Shown here: positions 48,393-59,585 of the stretch, piece by piece
Layout: each line of letters starts with the position of its first letter
How positions within the stretch are numbered: the first letter of the stretch is position 1
Origin: Scleromitrula shiraiana
Taxonomy: Eukaryota; Ascomycota; Leotiomycetes; Helotiales; Sclerotiniaceae
Length of the DNA stretch: 64,000 nt
Direction: 5' to 3'
Assembly: GCA_028455995.1 (NCBI GenBank)
Contig: JABELC010000006.1
Coordinates: 1,364,001-1,428,000 of the forward strand
Translations under genes and position numbers: made by a program
The notes under the pieces: generated by a model
What the model was told of the DNA's origin: nothing
The model's database searches: none
Seen by the model: only the letters and a program-made list of their open reading frames with translations

Positions 48393-48496
48393 TGCTTGGT
48401 GCGGGGTTCGAACCCACGTCTCCTGCTATCTATGAATCCTGGGAGATACAAGACCAGTCTGGGAAGCAGGCAAGTTAACCACTTCTCTAACCAAGC
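48393..48496 (-). tRNA. tRNA-Gly (anticodon CCC), with intron
   Basis: On the minus strand the acceptor GCTTGGT pairs with ACCAAGC (discriminator A). The D-arm is GAG/CTT around AAGTGGTTAA. The anticodon stem CCTGC pairs with GCAGG, and the T-arm is GTGGG-TTCGAAC-CCCGC. The anticodon loop reads TT-CCC-A, then an insert of about 33 bases follows position 37, the usual site of eukaryotic tRNA introns. The anticodon is therefore CCC, read as glycine. No CCA is encoded, as expected in a nuclear gene. Confidence 0.88.
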
Positions 48497-50263
48497 CGTT
48501 ACGACTGTACCATGAGGCATAGCCCCAGAGTTTTGGGGCTTAACAGGAGAAGTAGTATATAAAGGAGGGGTGATGAGAGGTGAAGTGAATTTCCGGATGA
48601 ATGGAAAAGTGAAGTTTGAAGCTGAAGAACTTGCAATGATTATTTAACAATCAATCATGGAATGAATGGTGGAGGCTGAAGTTTGCTGGTCTGTTAAATT
48701 GGAAGTAGGGTTAAAGATGAGTACTTATTACTGGAGCTTTCAAGTGAACTCTAATTTTCTGAATGTCTAAAATTACATTCGAGTTTTTGATAAGCGAGAC
48801 TCAATGCAGAACGTAGTCATTGTTTCTCATGATATTTTAATTCTCAAATGAGATTTACGTTGAAAGATTGAGAGAGGTTTAAGAAACCTAGGTATAAATC
48901 TGGTTTTATCTTATGACTAGAGTTATACATAATTAAGTGTCTCACATATCATCGTGAGAATTCAAGGGAACATCATAAATGCCAGTGTAGGGACCCAGGT
49001 CCACATCATAGAGGAACTTCCTATGGGCTATTTTGGACTGAGTACTGCCAAAAAGCAACTAGCAACATTCACGATCATTGATTGATACTGTCGATAGCAC
49101 CAATCACTATCATGGTTTATAAATCGCATGTTTAATAACTAAGCACCATATTAATGGTTCTCTAAAATTGGATATTCATAATATTCAACAAAAGATCGTG
49201 CATATAGAACGAGCATAGCTCAATCCCATATATAAGGTCTTTGCGCACCGAGAAAGACCAAGTAAGTAGCAAATAAGAAGAAAATACACTTTGATGGGCA
49301 GAAGATCGACCATCTGTGAATCCACTGCTTTTTATACCTCAATTGAGACTCGTAGAAAATTTACAGTCACCCGTTTGACAAGAAGCGGGGTTGCTATGTT
49401 CCATATACCATGGCAGCCTCGTCAAACAAGCACATAAACGCACCGATCTTACTTGCTTCTTCGGGCTGCATGATTGGGTACTTCAACAGTGAATCTAGGA
49501 ATCCTTCCTACCCTATAATTAGAGGCATTACTCGATGTTGATCTAGAAGGAGTATAAAAACCACACACAGTGTACTTCGTCGTGATAAGACCGCCCTCAT
49601 CTATTCACTAGCTCTCGTCCTTGTCGATGCCAAATGTTAGACCAGAATCCGCCAACACTGGAAAGACATCAACCTTATTAATAGCACTAACATCATTATG
49701 GGGTATATGTAGAATAATCGCTCCAGTGAAGAACAGTGGATTACTAGTCACAAATATATTACTAAAACATTGTGTAGGATATTAATCACACCAACACCAA
49801 ATCAAGATGCCAATTCCCATTCAACATATATTTATATTCATCAAACCATCCTCTTTCTCTATCATCAGTCATAACCCAGCCTGCATTTGAGAAAAACTCG
49901 CCCTGAAAACCATTGCCATTCATTATCATGATCATTATCCATACCACTTCTATTCCTTTTTTTTCCATCAAAGGCTTTTCTGTTGATTTCATCCGTCCGT
50001 CATTCCAACCAGAACATTGACAAGTATCGATCGGGCATATCAGACCTAATGTCCAGATATCGTTTGTGCCAACCTTATACAATGGATTGATCTTTTACCC
50101 CAGGTACATTTGAGCAAAATCCACTTCCTCGTTATATTCATAAATCAAAAAATACTAACTTGAGCAAAGATCCAAAAAGAATCGCCAGATCAACATCCAA
50201 CCAAGATCCCAATATACACTAAATGGAAAGTCTCGCCATCATCTACCATCTAACCAATGCCCT
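48497..50263. other. intergenic, one possible ORF remnant
   Basis: Mostly featureless. A minus-strand frame at 49786-50082 encodes a coding-like tail (GNGFQGEFFSNAGWVMTDDR; ICPIDTCQCSGWNDG) that could be a gene end or relic. Its start is unclear. Confidence 0.4.
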
Positions 50264-52520
50264 CTATCGAAGTTCTCTAACATCATCCGGCATCCTCCGA
50301 ACACAAAGACTTTCCAAGAATACACTTGTCTCACCCCTCGTCCCCTCTCTAACAGCCTCCTGCATCTGAATTCCATATCTATTTCTATATTCCTCTTTGA
50401 CTCTTTCCAAATGATTGCGATCCCAATGATATCTAACCAATCGACTAATAAGTAACTCGGTTCTAATAGGATCAGATCGAGAGAGACTAAGGGCGTGGTG
50501 AACTAGTAGGGCATCACGGACGGGTTTGTTGATGATACCGTTGAGAATATGGGCAAGAAGTTCACCCTTTTGTAATTTGTTAGTCTGAATTATAGAAGGC
50601 ATAAGGGGAAAACAGATGTAGATAGAAACTTACAACAAGATTGTTACTCTTCCTCAACATTTCTCTAGCAAAGTTTCTTCCGAAGTTCTTCTCGTATCCT
50701 CTCAAAACTTCCCTCAGATGGGTATCACTCCTCAAACAAATAATCTCGATCATTTTTGATTCACCCCCTCTCTCACTTGATACTGCCTTTTCCAATTGCC
50801 TGATATCCTCTCTCAGTAGTTCCCCATCTAGTCTGTTACTCTCATCCATCCTTCTCTCTTCAAGAATCAGCAGAACCGCTTTTTTAAACTTATCTTCCTT
50901 CAGCTCAGTTCTCATACATTTCTCCAACGAATCTCGATATTTTTTGTCACTAAATCCATCCTTAATAGCGCGGATTTCCCAATTACTTCGACCCATTAAA
51001 CTTTCGATGAGCAATTCCCTCCTAGATTTCTCGCCCTGATACCAAAAGTTCGCCCAATACGCTTCGCTTTCCCATCGTCCCAGTGCAACCGTATAACAAG
51101 CCTTCATCAAACTTGGATCTTCATCTTTGAGACGTAACTTAATATGCTTGGCAATATTGACACCTTTCCTTTCGTGGCCAGTCTTCACAATTTTCTTATA
51201 CTCGGCGCGAAGATCAAGTACTTGCTCATGCGTTAGACCAGGAAGAATATTGATCAATGGATTGACATCAGGGGCTCGGTCGCCTTTCAATGCGTCTCGT
51301 AACATGGCGGCTTCATCAACGGGGTCGTGGAAACGGGCAGTTCGACGGAACGAACGATCTTCACCCGAAGGAGATAATGGAGAGAAAGTTTCCGTAAAGT
51401 CTGGATTGGTGACTGTAAGTATTGGAGAAGGCATAGGAGATATGGATTGATAAGTTCCTCTATATGCCTCGAGAAGAGGAGATCCAGGAGCGTTAGCGAC
51501 ACTCAAAGATGATCCGTGAGGAGAACCTGTATTGATACTTAGTGTATTCAAATGAGTACTGAGTCTACCTGGCGATGCATCACGGCGACGAGAACCAGGG
51601 TCGACAGTGACAACTTGTTCTGCAATGAGGTGCGAGCTACTGGTTCGACCATGTGTCGTGCTTCCGTGTCTAGAGTGATGTTGACGAGGAGGTGAGGAGT
51701 GTCGCGAGTGATGTCGAGGAGGACTGGCTTTCCTTTCAGATTCAACGTAGACATCCTCTCTTCTAGTATATGTGATTTTCTCATCAGGCTGTCCGTATTT
51801 CCATTGATCGGGTTCCGCATATCTAGGTCCACCACCAGACTGCCCTCTGCCATATCCTGAACTAACATATCCACCACCTCCAATTGGACTCGCTGGTGTA
51901 CCAAATCTCGCACCAGGGGGTCCAGGGCTTGGTAGATCCGCGAATTGAGTATGCTGGTCGTGATTGATGGTTAAGCCAGCAGAGACACTCCCATGATGTT
52001 TTCCAACACCCCCAGAAAGTTTAAAACTTGCTGATCTTTCCCGACGTTTCTCGTCCTCGTACTTTCTTGCCTCTTCCTCTCTTCTCCTTGCCCACTCTTG
52101 TTCTTGTTCGATCTCGCGAGGTGAACGGTCACCATATGTGTACGTTGTGTCTTTCCCCGTATATCTTGTGTGCTCTAGAGGTGGTGAAGGGGCAGGAGAA
52201 AGGCCATAAACATTGATTTTTGTCGGAGTACCAGTAGAATAATCATTGCCGTATGCCAAATCTTTATATTTGTCTCCAGCACGTCTTCTTTCTCTTTCTC
52301 TATCCTCCTCCGTATACCCAACCTCATCCCTATTCAACGTGTCTGGTATGCCTGGACTCGGCAATCCGGGACTCACATCTCTATATCTAAGAGTAGTTTC
52401 TCGCACTCTAGAGGATTCTCTCTCTACATCGCCATAGCCAGATCTCGAACGCGATCGTTCTCTGCCAGGACTCTTACTTCGCCCTCTTCGCTGAGAATCG
52501 CGTGGATCGAGTGTTGCCAT
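50264..52520 (-). CDS. annexin-repeat protein with long disordered N-terminus
   Basis: Exons 50634-52520 and 50264-50584 join in phase 0 (NNLV|TNKLQKGELLAH) to give about 735 residues. Residues 1 to about 400 are charged and low-complexity, with SR/RS clusters (GRERSRSRSGYGD), PSPG motifs and Gly/Tyr/His-rich stretches. The annexin core starts near residue 400 (DEAAMLRDALKG) and extends to the C-terminus, with recognisable repeat pieces such as LLIESLMGRSNWEIRAIKDGF and ELLAHILNGIINKPVRDALL. Annexins bind acidic phospholipids, usually through calcium. The canonical GxGT loops are not obvious, so calcium binding is doubtful, as in other long fungal annexins. I took ATG 52520 because the frame above it starts with a non-ATG codon. 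Confidence 0.85.
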
Positions 52521-52900
52521 TGGATTTGTGGTATGAGTCGAGTTCAAATATGATTGTCTGCTTCAACGATGTCAATTGCTTCTTTACCTTTTGCTTCCGC
52601 TCTTCTGTATCAATTGAGCCTCAATGTAAGCTTTGCTGTGGTAGTTTTCAGCTCCCCACCTTGTGCATGCCAAAAAGAGGGGTGGCAGGAAACCCTTGCC
52701 TCAATGTTACATTCTTATTCGTTGTCAATCTTACCTGCATAAATCACCATCTTAATTGAGGTGATCCTCCAATCATTACTTCCGTATGGTTGCTTGAATA
52801 AGAACAAATTAGGTATCACGTAGGCTGTACAACGTGGTTCTATACCTTACCGTAGAATTAAATACGGAAGAGCATAAGAAAAAAATAGCTCTATCATGGT
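52521..52900. other. annexin promoter region
   Basis: Upstream DNA of the annexin gene, ending at the inverted-repeat element. No gene was seen. Confidence 0.45.
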
Positions 52901-52903
52901 CAT

Positions 52904-53799
52904 CCCTACGGTATCACGTATTTAGGGAGCGAACCTGAATAGAATTTAATGACTTCTTTGAATGAATTTTAAGAAATTAGCTATTTTAATGTTTAAGTAT
53001 ATTAAAATTTCAAATATTGATGTATTAAACTTGTAATTAATTAAAAATTGAATTTTATATAATATAAAATAGTCAAATTTAAATTTAAAGATTAATTTTA
53101 GATAAACTTTAGATAAATTTTGGCTAAAATTTATTAATTTAAAATTATATTTAAAATAGTTTTTTTATTAATTTTAAATTATAAAGTTATTATTAATATT
53201 CAATTTTTTAATAAATTTTTATTAATTAAAGATTTATTTAATTTTTTATCAAATCTATTATTTAATCTTTTATTAAATCTATATAAATATAGCTTTAAGC
53301 CATAAAGCCATAATTATTTCTATATAATCAATTTTTTTTAATTAATTTAAAGAATCAATATTTTAAAAAAAATGATTTTCTATAAAAAATTATAGAATTT
53401 GAAAATATATTTATATTACTTTTTAATATATTTTATTAATATTAACTTGAGTATATTAATAATAAAAGAAATACAAAATTAATTTTAATATATTAATTAA
53501 ATTAAAAAATAATGAAATATATTAATTATTAATATAATTTATAAACAAAAATATACTAATTTTATATATAAATATTATATTAATTTAGTTTTATATAATT
53601 ATTCAAAATAAACTTAAAAATCTAAATTGAATTTATATTAATAAATGATCATTCCCTAAAAATCTAAATTGAATTTATATTAATAAATAATCATTCTTCA
53701 AAAATCAACTTATAGTGCAATTAAAATTTCAATTATAGTATAAAAATTTCTTTCCCTGAATGATATTCAAGAAATCCCTGAATAAGTGATACCGTAGGG
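52904..53799. mobile_element. 896-bp AT-rich element with terminal inverted repeats
   Basis: The left end CCCTACGGTATCACGTATTT (then AGGGA) is matched in reverse complement at the right end (CCCTACGGTATCACTTATTC, then AGGGA). CAT flanks both sides (52901-52903 and 53800-53802), a possible 3-bp target duplication. The interior is almost pure A/T with no open frame. It includes a tandem pair of the 37-bp unit starting AAAAATCTAAATTGAATTTA near 53617 and 53656. The T/C differences between the ends fit RIP. Confidence 0.75.
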
Positions 53800-54224
53800 C
53801 ATATGAGTTCTTGTATTCCTACCTATGTATTTTGAATAGCCATTTGAAATGAATTAGTTGAAGGTATTTCAATCTCTGATTTAAATATCGAACTACTTGA
53901 GTATAGTTATATTGAGTTCGGATTCTGCACCGACATAAAAATAGATTAGATTAGCCCCAATCAATCACTATACTATGTGGCCCAAGGAGTTCTGCTCAAA
54001 TTGACGTGCATTCTTTCTCTTAAGAATAACATTCAATTTAATCAGTAAATAGTGATGTCCAAGGGTTTGGCTTATTGGTGGCTAGAACTATGAACTCATG
54101 AAGATTCACCAAAAATCCATATTCAATGTCAACTGAGGGCACTTTTGGAGATGAAGAAGTTCGACAAACCGCTTCGATGAGTATCGATAAGAGGATGCTA
54201 CAATGTCTTGACGGTTCCACAATT
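53800..54224. other. intergenic, no gene seen
   Basis: 3' flank of the oxidase gene. Nothing else could be supported. Confidence 0.5.
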
Positions 54225-55663
54225 CTATCTACTAGGTAAATCCGTCCACTCCTTCACATCTTGGAAGTCCATAATCTCATTAGGTCCTCCAAATCTATTT
54301 TGCAAATCCTTCCAATTCCTATTTACTGCCGTTTCAGGTCTCCATCGAAAAGCTTTCTTCAACTCCGGGTCCAATTTTCCCTCCATGGAATCAACAACAA
54401 ATCCTCCAACAGTTGGAATATGCATAAAACCATGCCCGCTGTCGCCACTTGCCACAGTAAGTGAGGCGTAGCCTGGTGGTGTACCAATGAGGAATTCCCT
54501 GTCGGGACTGTCAACGCACCAACAGATCCGAGCAAAACTTAGAGGTCGATCGGCAAGTTGGGGCATAGTTTCTAATAGGAACTGCTTTATCCTTTTTGCT
54601 GAATCTATGGGAATTTGTTGTTTTGCGAATGGAATACTCCGCATTTTACCATCTGGTCCCGGCACCTGAAAGAGATATTTGTTAATGCTTCTCACTAATA
54701 TTGGGGGTTGGTGCTAGCATGGTCGTTGATCGAGATTGATGTACACTAACCCAATTGACGTAGCCTGGATGCTCATCACACATCTTCAGCTCGTGATTGT
54801 CCTCATCCGGTTCCATGAAAAACCCCTTTTCTATGTTAAACAGGACTGGGAGATCCTTAAAAAGCTTCACCTCCTCTTCTGTCATTTTGATATGAGCTAA
54901 AGTCCAAGCCGTCGGTCGCAACTGATCCTTAAAATCGAACAATGCATCGGCTCCAGCACCGGCTGCAAGAATCGTCCTATCACCACGATATTCCTTACCA
55001 TCTGCGGTCTTTAAACCCAAAACATCTCCCTCTTCATAAATGAGACTAGTGACGGCACCTTGAGGAGAGCCGGTGATGAATTTCACACCTAGTCTTTCTG
55101 CCTCCTTAGCTGCACTTTCCAAAGCTTTACGAGCATGGACCCATCCAGCTCCTTTCTGTTTGAAAACACCTTTCCAGCCGGGGAAATCTCCCGTCAATAC
55201 CCCGGGTGGCATGGTCTTTCTAAAATCCTCCGCAGTTTCCAGCCTTACAAACTCAGACCTTGAATCGGGCTGCTCTCGCTTCTCAAGTTGCTTCAACGCT
55301 GCCGGACTATCGGCAGCCACAATATAACCAGTTGGATGGTAGTACGGTGTGAAAACAGGGTCATTTTGCCAACCCTCGCTTGCTTTGTTGAGTAAAATCA
55401 TAGACACATCATCTTCACCGTCTGTAAAGGACCCTAAGTGTGTTAGCGAACTTCATACCACATCCAGAATTTCAACCAAACTTGCCTTGCTCTACAATCT
55501 TATTAACATCATTTCCAGCAGAGATTGGAGATGGTATTGGATATGCATCAAATATTGTAACATCTACATATCCTCGACGAGCCAGATGGAGAGCTGTAGA
55601 CGCAGCCCAAGTTCCACCTCCCCCGATCAGGATATGAGAAGATTTAGTAAGTTCAGTTGGCAT
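54225..55663 (-). CDS. fructosyl-amino-acid oxidase (amadoriase), FAD-dependent
   Basis: Three exons, 55477-55663, 54751-55433 and 54225-54665, give 436 residues, the usual amadoriase length. The dinucleotide-binding start ILIGGGGTWAASTALHLARR and the YPIPSPISAGNDVNKI segment are diagnostic of this DAO-type flavoprotein group. Near the C-terminus, GDSGHGFMHIPTVGGFVVD carries the second FAD contact region. The enzyme oxidises Amadori compounds (fructosyl amino acids) to glucosone, amino acid and peroxide. The protein ends TDLPSR, lacking the SKL/AKL peroxisomal signal often seen in the family. The first intron has an unusual GTTGAA donor, so the joint is somewhat uncertain, but it restores frame precisely. 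Confidence 0.85.
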
Positions 55664-56136
55664 GTTTGCTATTGTAATTGTAAAATTAAGTTACATTGTC
55701 CAAAGAGTATGTTGGTTCAACATTTATTTATCTACGTTTGGTCTTGGACCGATTCCGAATCGTGATCGTATGTTTATACTCCGAGTATGTCAGGAATTCT
55801 CATGTGGCTCAATGGTGGGGTAAAGCATCGAAAGTGGATAGGAAGGTCCAAGCGAAGTCCTATGGTATTTGACCTGTCATTTGGCCTATCCTCACGACCT
55901 ACAGCATGGTATCTTTTCCGGTGGGTAAAAACGATTGACAATTGCCTTCGAATGGTATTTTGGCTGTACTCAATTGAGTCAGTAAGTATATTGCCCTGCC
56001 GAACGTCAGACCCGCAACCTTTTACCAACCTTTCTTCCAACCTTGTTCCGATAGTCGGAAAGATTCCATCATCTACCTGCCCCATTCTCCAAATTCTTCC
56101 TTCGCCCACCTTTTCGATTTCCACACTCATTGAACC
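55664..56136. other. divergent promoter between oxidase and regulator remnant
   Basis: A bidirectional promoter-sized gap. No gene was seen in it. Confidence 0.4.
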
Positions 56137-56319
56137 ATGCCACGCCGTAAATCTTCCGATACGAGCAAATGTAAGGTGAGGGGCTTGAACGGATGCAATG
56201 TTTGTCGAAAAAAGAAAGTTAAATGCGGGGAAGAAAGGCCGTCAGGACCTTCACTTGGCTTCACAATCTATATGCTCAGATCGATTAGATTGCCGAGATA
56301 TAGGAGAGGAGAGATATGA
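56137..56319 (+). pseudogene. Zn2Cys6 transcription-factor N-terminus, broken
   Basis: ATG 56137 opens MPRRKSSDTSKCKVRGLNGC followed by NVCRKKKVKCGEERPS, which is the first half of a fungal Zn(II)2Cys6 binuclear cluster (CxxCxxxKxKC). The second cysteine set is missing in this frame. A neighbouring frame has CSDRLDC right after, as if a small deletion or frameshift removed or displaced it. The frame ends 60 codons in, and no downstream activator domain fits before the MFS gene begins at 56454. It is probably a relic of a regulator of the adjacent oxidase and transporter. Confidence 0.6.
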
Positions 56320-56453
56320 TATGTGTTTAGCATTCTGCGTGCGAATGATGGGATGGATCCATGATAAAGAAATCTATATATGAGAATAGATGTCCTCCTC
56401 TTTTCCATAATGGAGTTTTATAGTAAACACAATTGTTTTGTATATGAATCAAT

Positions 56454-58313
56454 ATGTCTGAGTCTATAGCTGGAAATGTTCAGGATACCGAGTCGTCGAT
56501 GGTAAGTACTTAAACTTCGTTGGATCCTACCTCTCAGAACAAGAAGCTAATATTCGACACAGTGAACCATACGAATGGAAGTTCACCAGAAATCGTTCTG
56601 ATTCCTCGACCCACAAATTGTGGTGGTGATCCGTTGCTATGAATTCTATTTACTCTTCAGTAGACTAGTTAGTGAAGCCAAATTTTGCTAACATTTCTAC
56701 TTATTCAAGCTCTGGTCAAGATGGAAGAAATACTACCAACTTTTTCTCGTAGCGTAAGCTTTGAATTTCCATTCCATGTCAAATCTAATCTCGAGGTTGT
56801 ATATTGGATATTTAACTAACTCATCCCGTAGTCTCTATGCCTGCGCGTTTAGTTTTGGAGAAAATGCACCTGGAGGTATGTTTAGGAGGTGGATATCAAC
56901 TTAGAATCCAATTAATCAAGAACCTTTAAACAGCTGCGTGGGAAACCATTTCAGAAGAGACCGGAGTCAGTATTACAAACATGAATGGAGGATCAGCTCT
57001 CAATTATTTGTTATTGGTTTGTATTCTGCACCATTAAATCACATCGCTATCACATACCCAAACTAACCTTTCCTTTCCACCTCCAGGGATTCTGTAATAC
57101 ATTTTGGATACCCGCAGCCAAAAAGCTCGGTACTCGATTTGTATTTCTAGCCACAACACTCATATGTATGTATGCTGGTATTTGGCTGGGAGAATTTCAC
57201 GGCACTGGTCAATGGATGGGAACTATGATATTCAATGAACTAGGAACATTGGCATATCAAGCTGTGATTCAATTAACGATATTTAATATCTCTTTTGTTC
57301 ATGAGCGGGGGAGAATGTTGGCGGTTTATCTTTTTGGTTAACAATTTGGTTCTATGTAAGTTTTATTTTTGTGCAGTATCATGATACATACGCATGAGAA
57401 GAGCAAAGCAACTTACATTTTTCTATATAGTCTTGGTCTCATATCCGGAGGATCAATTGCCGATGGCCCAGACTGGAGATGGAGTTAATACATTGTTGCA
57501 ATAACTGACGCCGTTGTATTCATTCTATTATTTTTCTCCTTCGAAGAAACAATGTTTCCTCGATTCATCTTCTCATCTACCGGTACAAGACCTTCTCACA
57601 TTTCCAGTACCCAAGTCATCGCAACCACAACATCAGAACCAGACAATAACAAAAAAGTCGACCTAGAAAGCACCCAAACGAAAGAATCAACAACTCCCAC
57701 ACCATTCGAACGACCATCCTCCCTATTCCCCAAACGAACGTACCTCCAAACCCTCACCCTCTGGGTCTATCAATCCGAAGACACCACAACCTACTGGACC
57801 TACTTCACCCGTCCCTTCATCCTCTGGACCTTTCCCACCGCCATAATCCCCGCCTTCATATTCGCCTTCAGCTGCACCTCCAACATCGTAACCTTCCACA
57901 CCATCTCCGAGATCCTCGCCTCCCCGCCCTACAACTTCATCTCCACCCGCGTCAGCCTAACCTGTTTCGTCACCCTCATCAGCTCATCATCAGCTACCTA
58001 ACTGGCGTCCTCTCACACCATCTCATGCTCTTCCTCACCCGTCAAAACAACAGCATCAAAGCGCCCGAAATGCATCTCCACACTCTCATTTTCAGTTTCA
58101 TCTACTACTCCGCACTGGGCTACATGCTCTACGGATGGGGCGCGCAAACAGCACAGGCGCGCACTGGATTGTCGTTGCGATTGGGCTGGCGGCTATGATC
58201 TTGCACGCGCTCACGATGTCTGGTTCGATGGTTAATTTTGTCATTGGTTATAGTGTGCAGCCGTTTATTGATCAGACGGGGGGGGATGGGTAGGCGTTTT
58301 TTCTTTTTTGATA
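56454..58313 (+). pseudogene. MFS transporter, inactivated by stops and frameshifts
   Basis: Coding blocks in transporter order: MSESIAGNVQDTESS; WSRWKKYYQLFLVA; FGENAPGAAWETISEETGVS; GGSALNYLLLGFCNTFWIPA; RFVFLATTLICMYAGIWLGE; MIFNELGTLAYQAVIQL; HERGRMLAVYLFG; GLISGGSIADGPDWRWS; EPEM-like APEMHLHTLIFSFIYYSALG; and AHWIVVAIGLAAMILHALTM. The layout resembles fungal drug/polyamine-type or Hol1-like MFS carriers. Breaks: TAA at 57339-57341 in YLFG*QFGS and TAA at 57486-57488 in WRWS*YIVAI (both CAA-to-TAA). A missing GT donor lies after codons for GGDPL near 56635. A frame change occurs near 58000, and another lies between YGWGAQ and GAHWIV near 58145. Clearly dead, but young, since whole blocks remain legible. 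Confidence 0.8.
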
Positions 58314-58828
58314 TGTGCGCTTTGGTGAGTATTTTGGGTGGCGCGGTGTTGGTTGTTAAGGGTTAGGATTGGAAAAGGGGGTGTGTGGGGAGGTATCGGA
58401 AGTATATGAGTGAGACTACTAAGGATGTTTCTCTTTCTTAGATGTGGTGGGATTTATTGTTATTTGCCTGATTCAGATGTTGTTTCTCGAGTGGGGTATA
58501 GAAGAAGATGATCATTGCAATCACGATTTATAGTCAAAATACCACAAAAACCTACTTTTATTACAACTATTGAAATAAATACAATATCAAACATATATAA
58601 CTTGAAGGAGTGTAATATATACTCGAAATCATCCCATAATTCCCACCAAAAGATAACGAACGAAAAAACCATGTACAAGAGACCATCCCACCCATTAAAT
58701 CCTCCAAGCCCATAATTACCATTAATCTTATGATAAAGCCATCTTGAAAGCAGAAAACAACAAAACCACAATTGATCGATTCCCAGATGACACAACCGAA
58801 ATGAATACACAAATAATGGTAACAAAAA
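58314..58828. other. intergenic between MFS pseudogene and CFEM gene
   Basis: It contains the tail of the pseudogene and the 3' UTR of the CFEM gene. No further gene was seen. Confidence 0.4.
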
Positions 58829-59585
58829 TTACAAAACAGCAACCATACCCGCAAGAAGTCCAACCAACCCACCCATTCCCGCTCCCACAGTATGAGCCGC
58901 ATTCTGCGTAACCTCAGAAGGAGCACTGGATGGACTCGGCGTCGTGACTGTTTGATTATTGCCACCAGCGCCCGTGGTTGGAGCCGCGGTGGTGGGCGGG
59001 GTAGTCGTAGTCTCTCCTCCACTAATCGTAGTAGTTGAAGTTGGGAGCTCTGAAGAGGACGAAGATTCAGGGGTCGTAGTAGAAGTAGGAGACTCTGATG
59101 AAGTTGAAGTTGAAGTTGAAGTGGAAGTGGAAGTGGAAGTGGAAGTGGAAGTGGAAGTGGAAGTGGAAGAACCGGATTCCGAAGAAGTAGAACTTGAAGA
59201 GCTAGACTCGGAAGTAGTAGTAGCAGAGGCACCACCACCGCCACCTTGGATTTTACAGAAGCTGGAAGCGGCTTGAGCGGCTTGTTGGAGCTCGGTTTGG
59301 TTGCAGGCGGTGAGGATGCAGGGGATTACCGCCGTGGAGATGGCGGATGCGGAGGCGGGGTTGCATTGGCAGGATGTGTCTTCGATATTGCAGTTGCTTC
59401 CTGCTGTGATGGCTGAGCTGAGACATGGGCTCTGGGGATTATAATTAGTTATTGTATCAATCAATCAATGGAAAACAGAATCAGGATATAACTCTACATA
59501 CAGCACAAGCCGGCTGGCCCGGAAACTCCACAGCACCAACCACGGTAGCTGCCACGACGTAGAGGAAAACGAGCGAAAACTTCAT
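58829..59585 (-). CDS. CFEM-domain protein, probably GPI-anchored
   Basis: Exons 59502-59585 and 58829-59431 join at PACA|SPCLSS (GTATGT...CCCAG) to give 228 residues. A signal peptide (KFSLVFLYVVAATVVGA) is followed by a CFEM domain with exactly eight cysteines (QPAC, SPC, SNC, TSC, QC, IPC, TAC, SFC). A Ser/Thr-rich stalk follows with a run of alternating Ser-Thr encoded by a GTGGAA-type hexanucleotide repeat on the plus strand (about 59105-59172). The C-terminal hydrophobic tail (GMGGLVGLLAGMVAVL) is typical of a GPI-attachment signal. CFEM proteins sit on the plasma membrane or wall; some bind haem, others act in host interaction. The conserved iron-coordinating Asp is plausible in IEDTSC. 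Confidence 0.9.

Noticed and set aside
58567..59244. 225-codon minus-strand frame, antisense-phase to the CFEM gene
   Set aside because: It is a shifted reading of the Ser/Thr-coding repeat, giving Leu/Pro runs; the CFEM frame explains the DNA.
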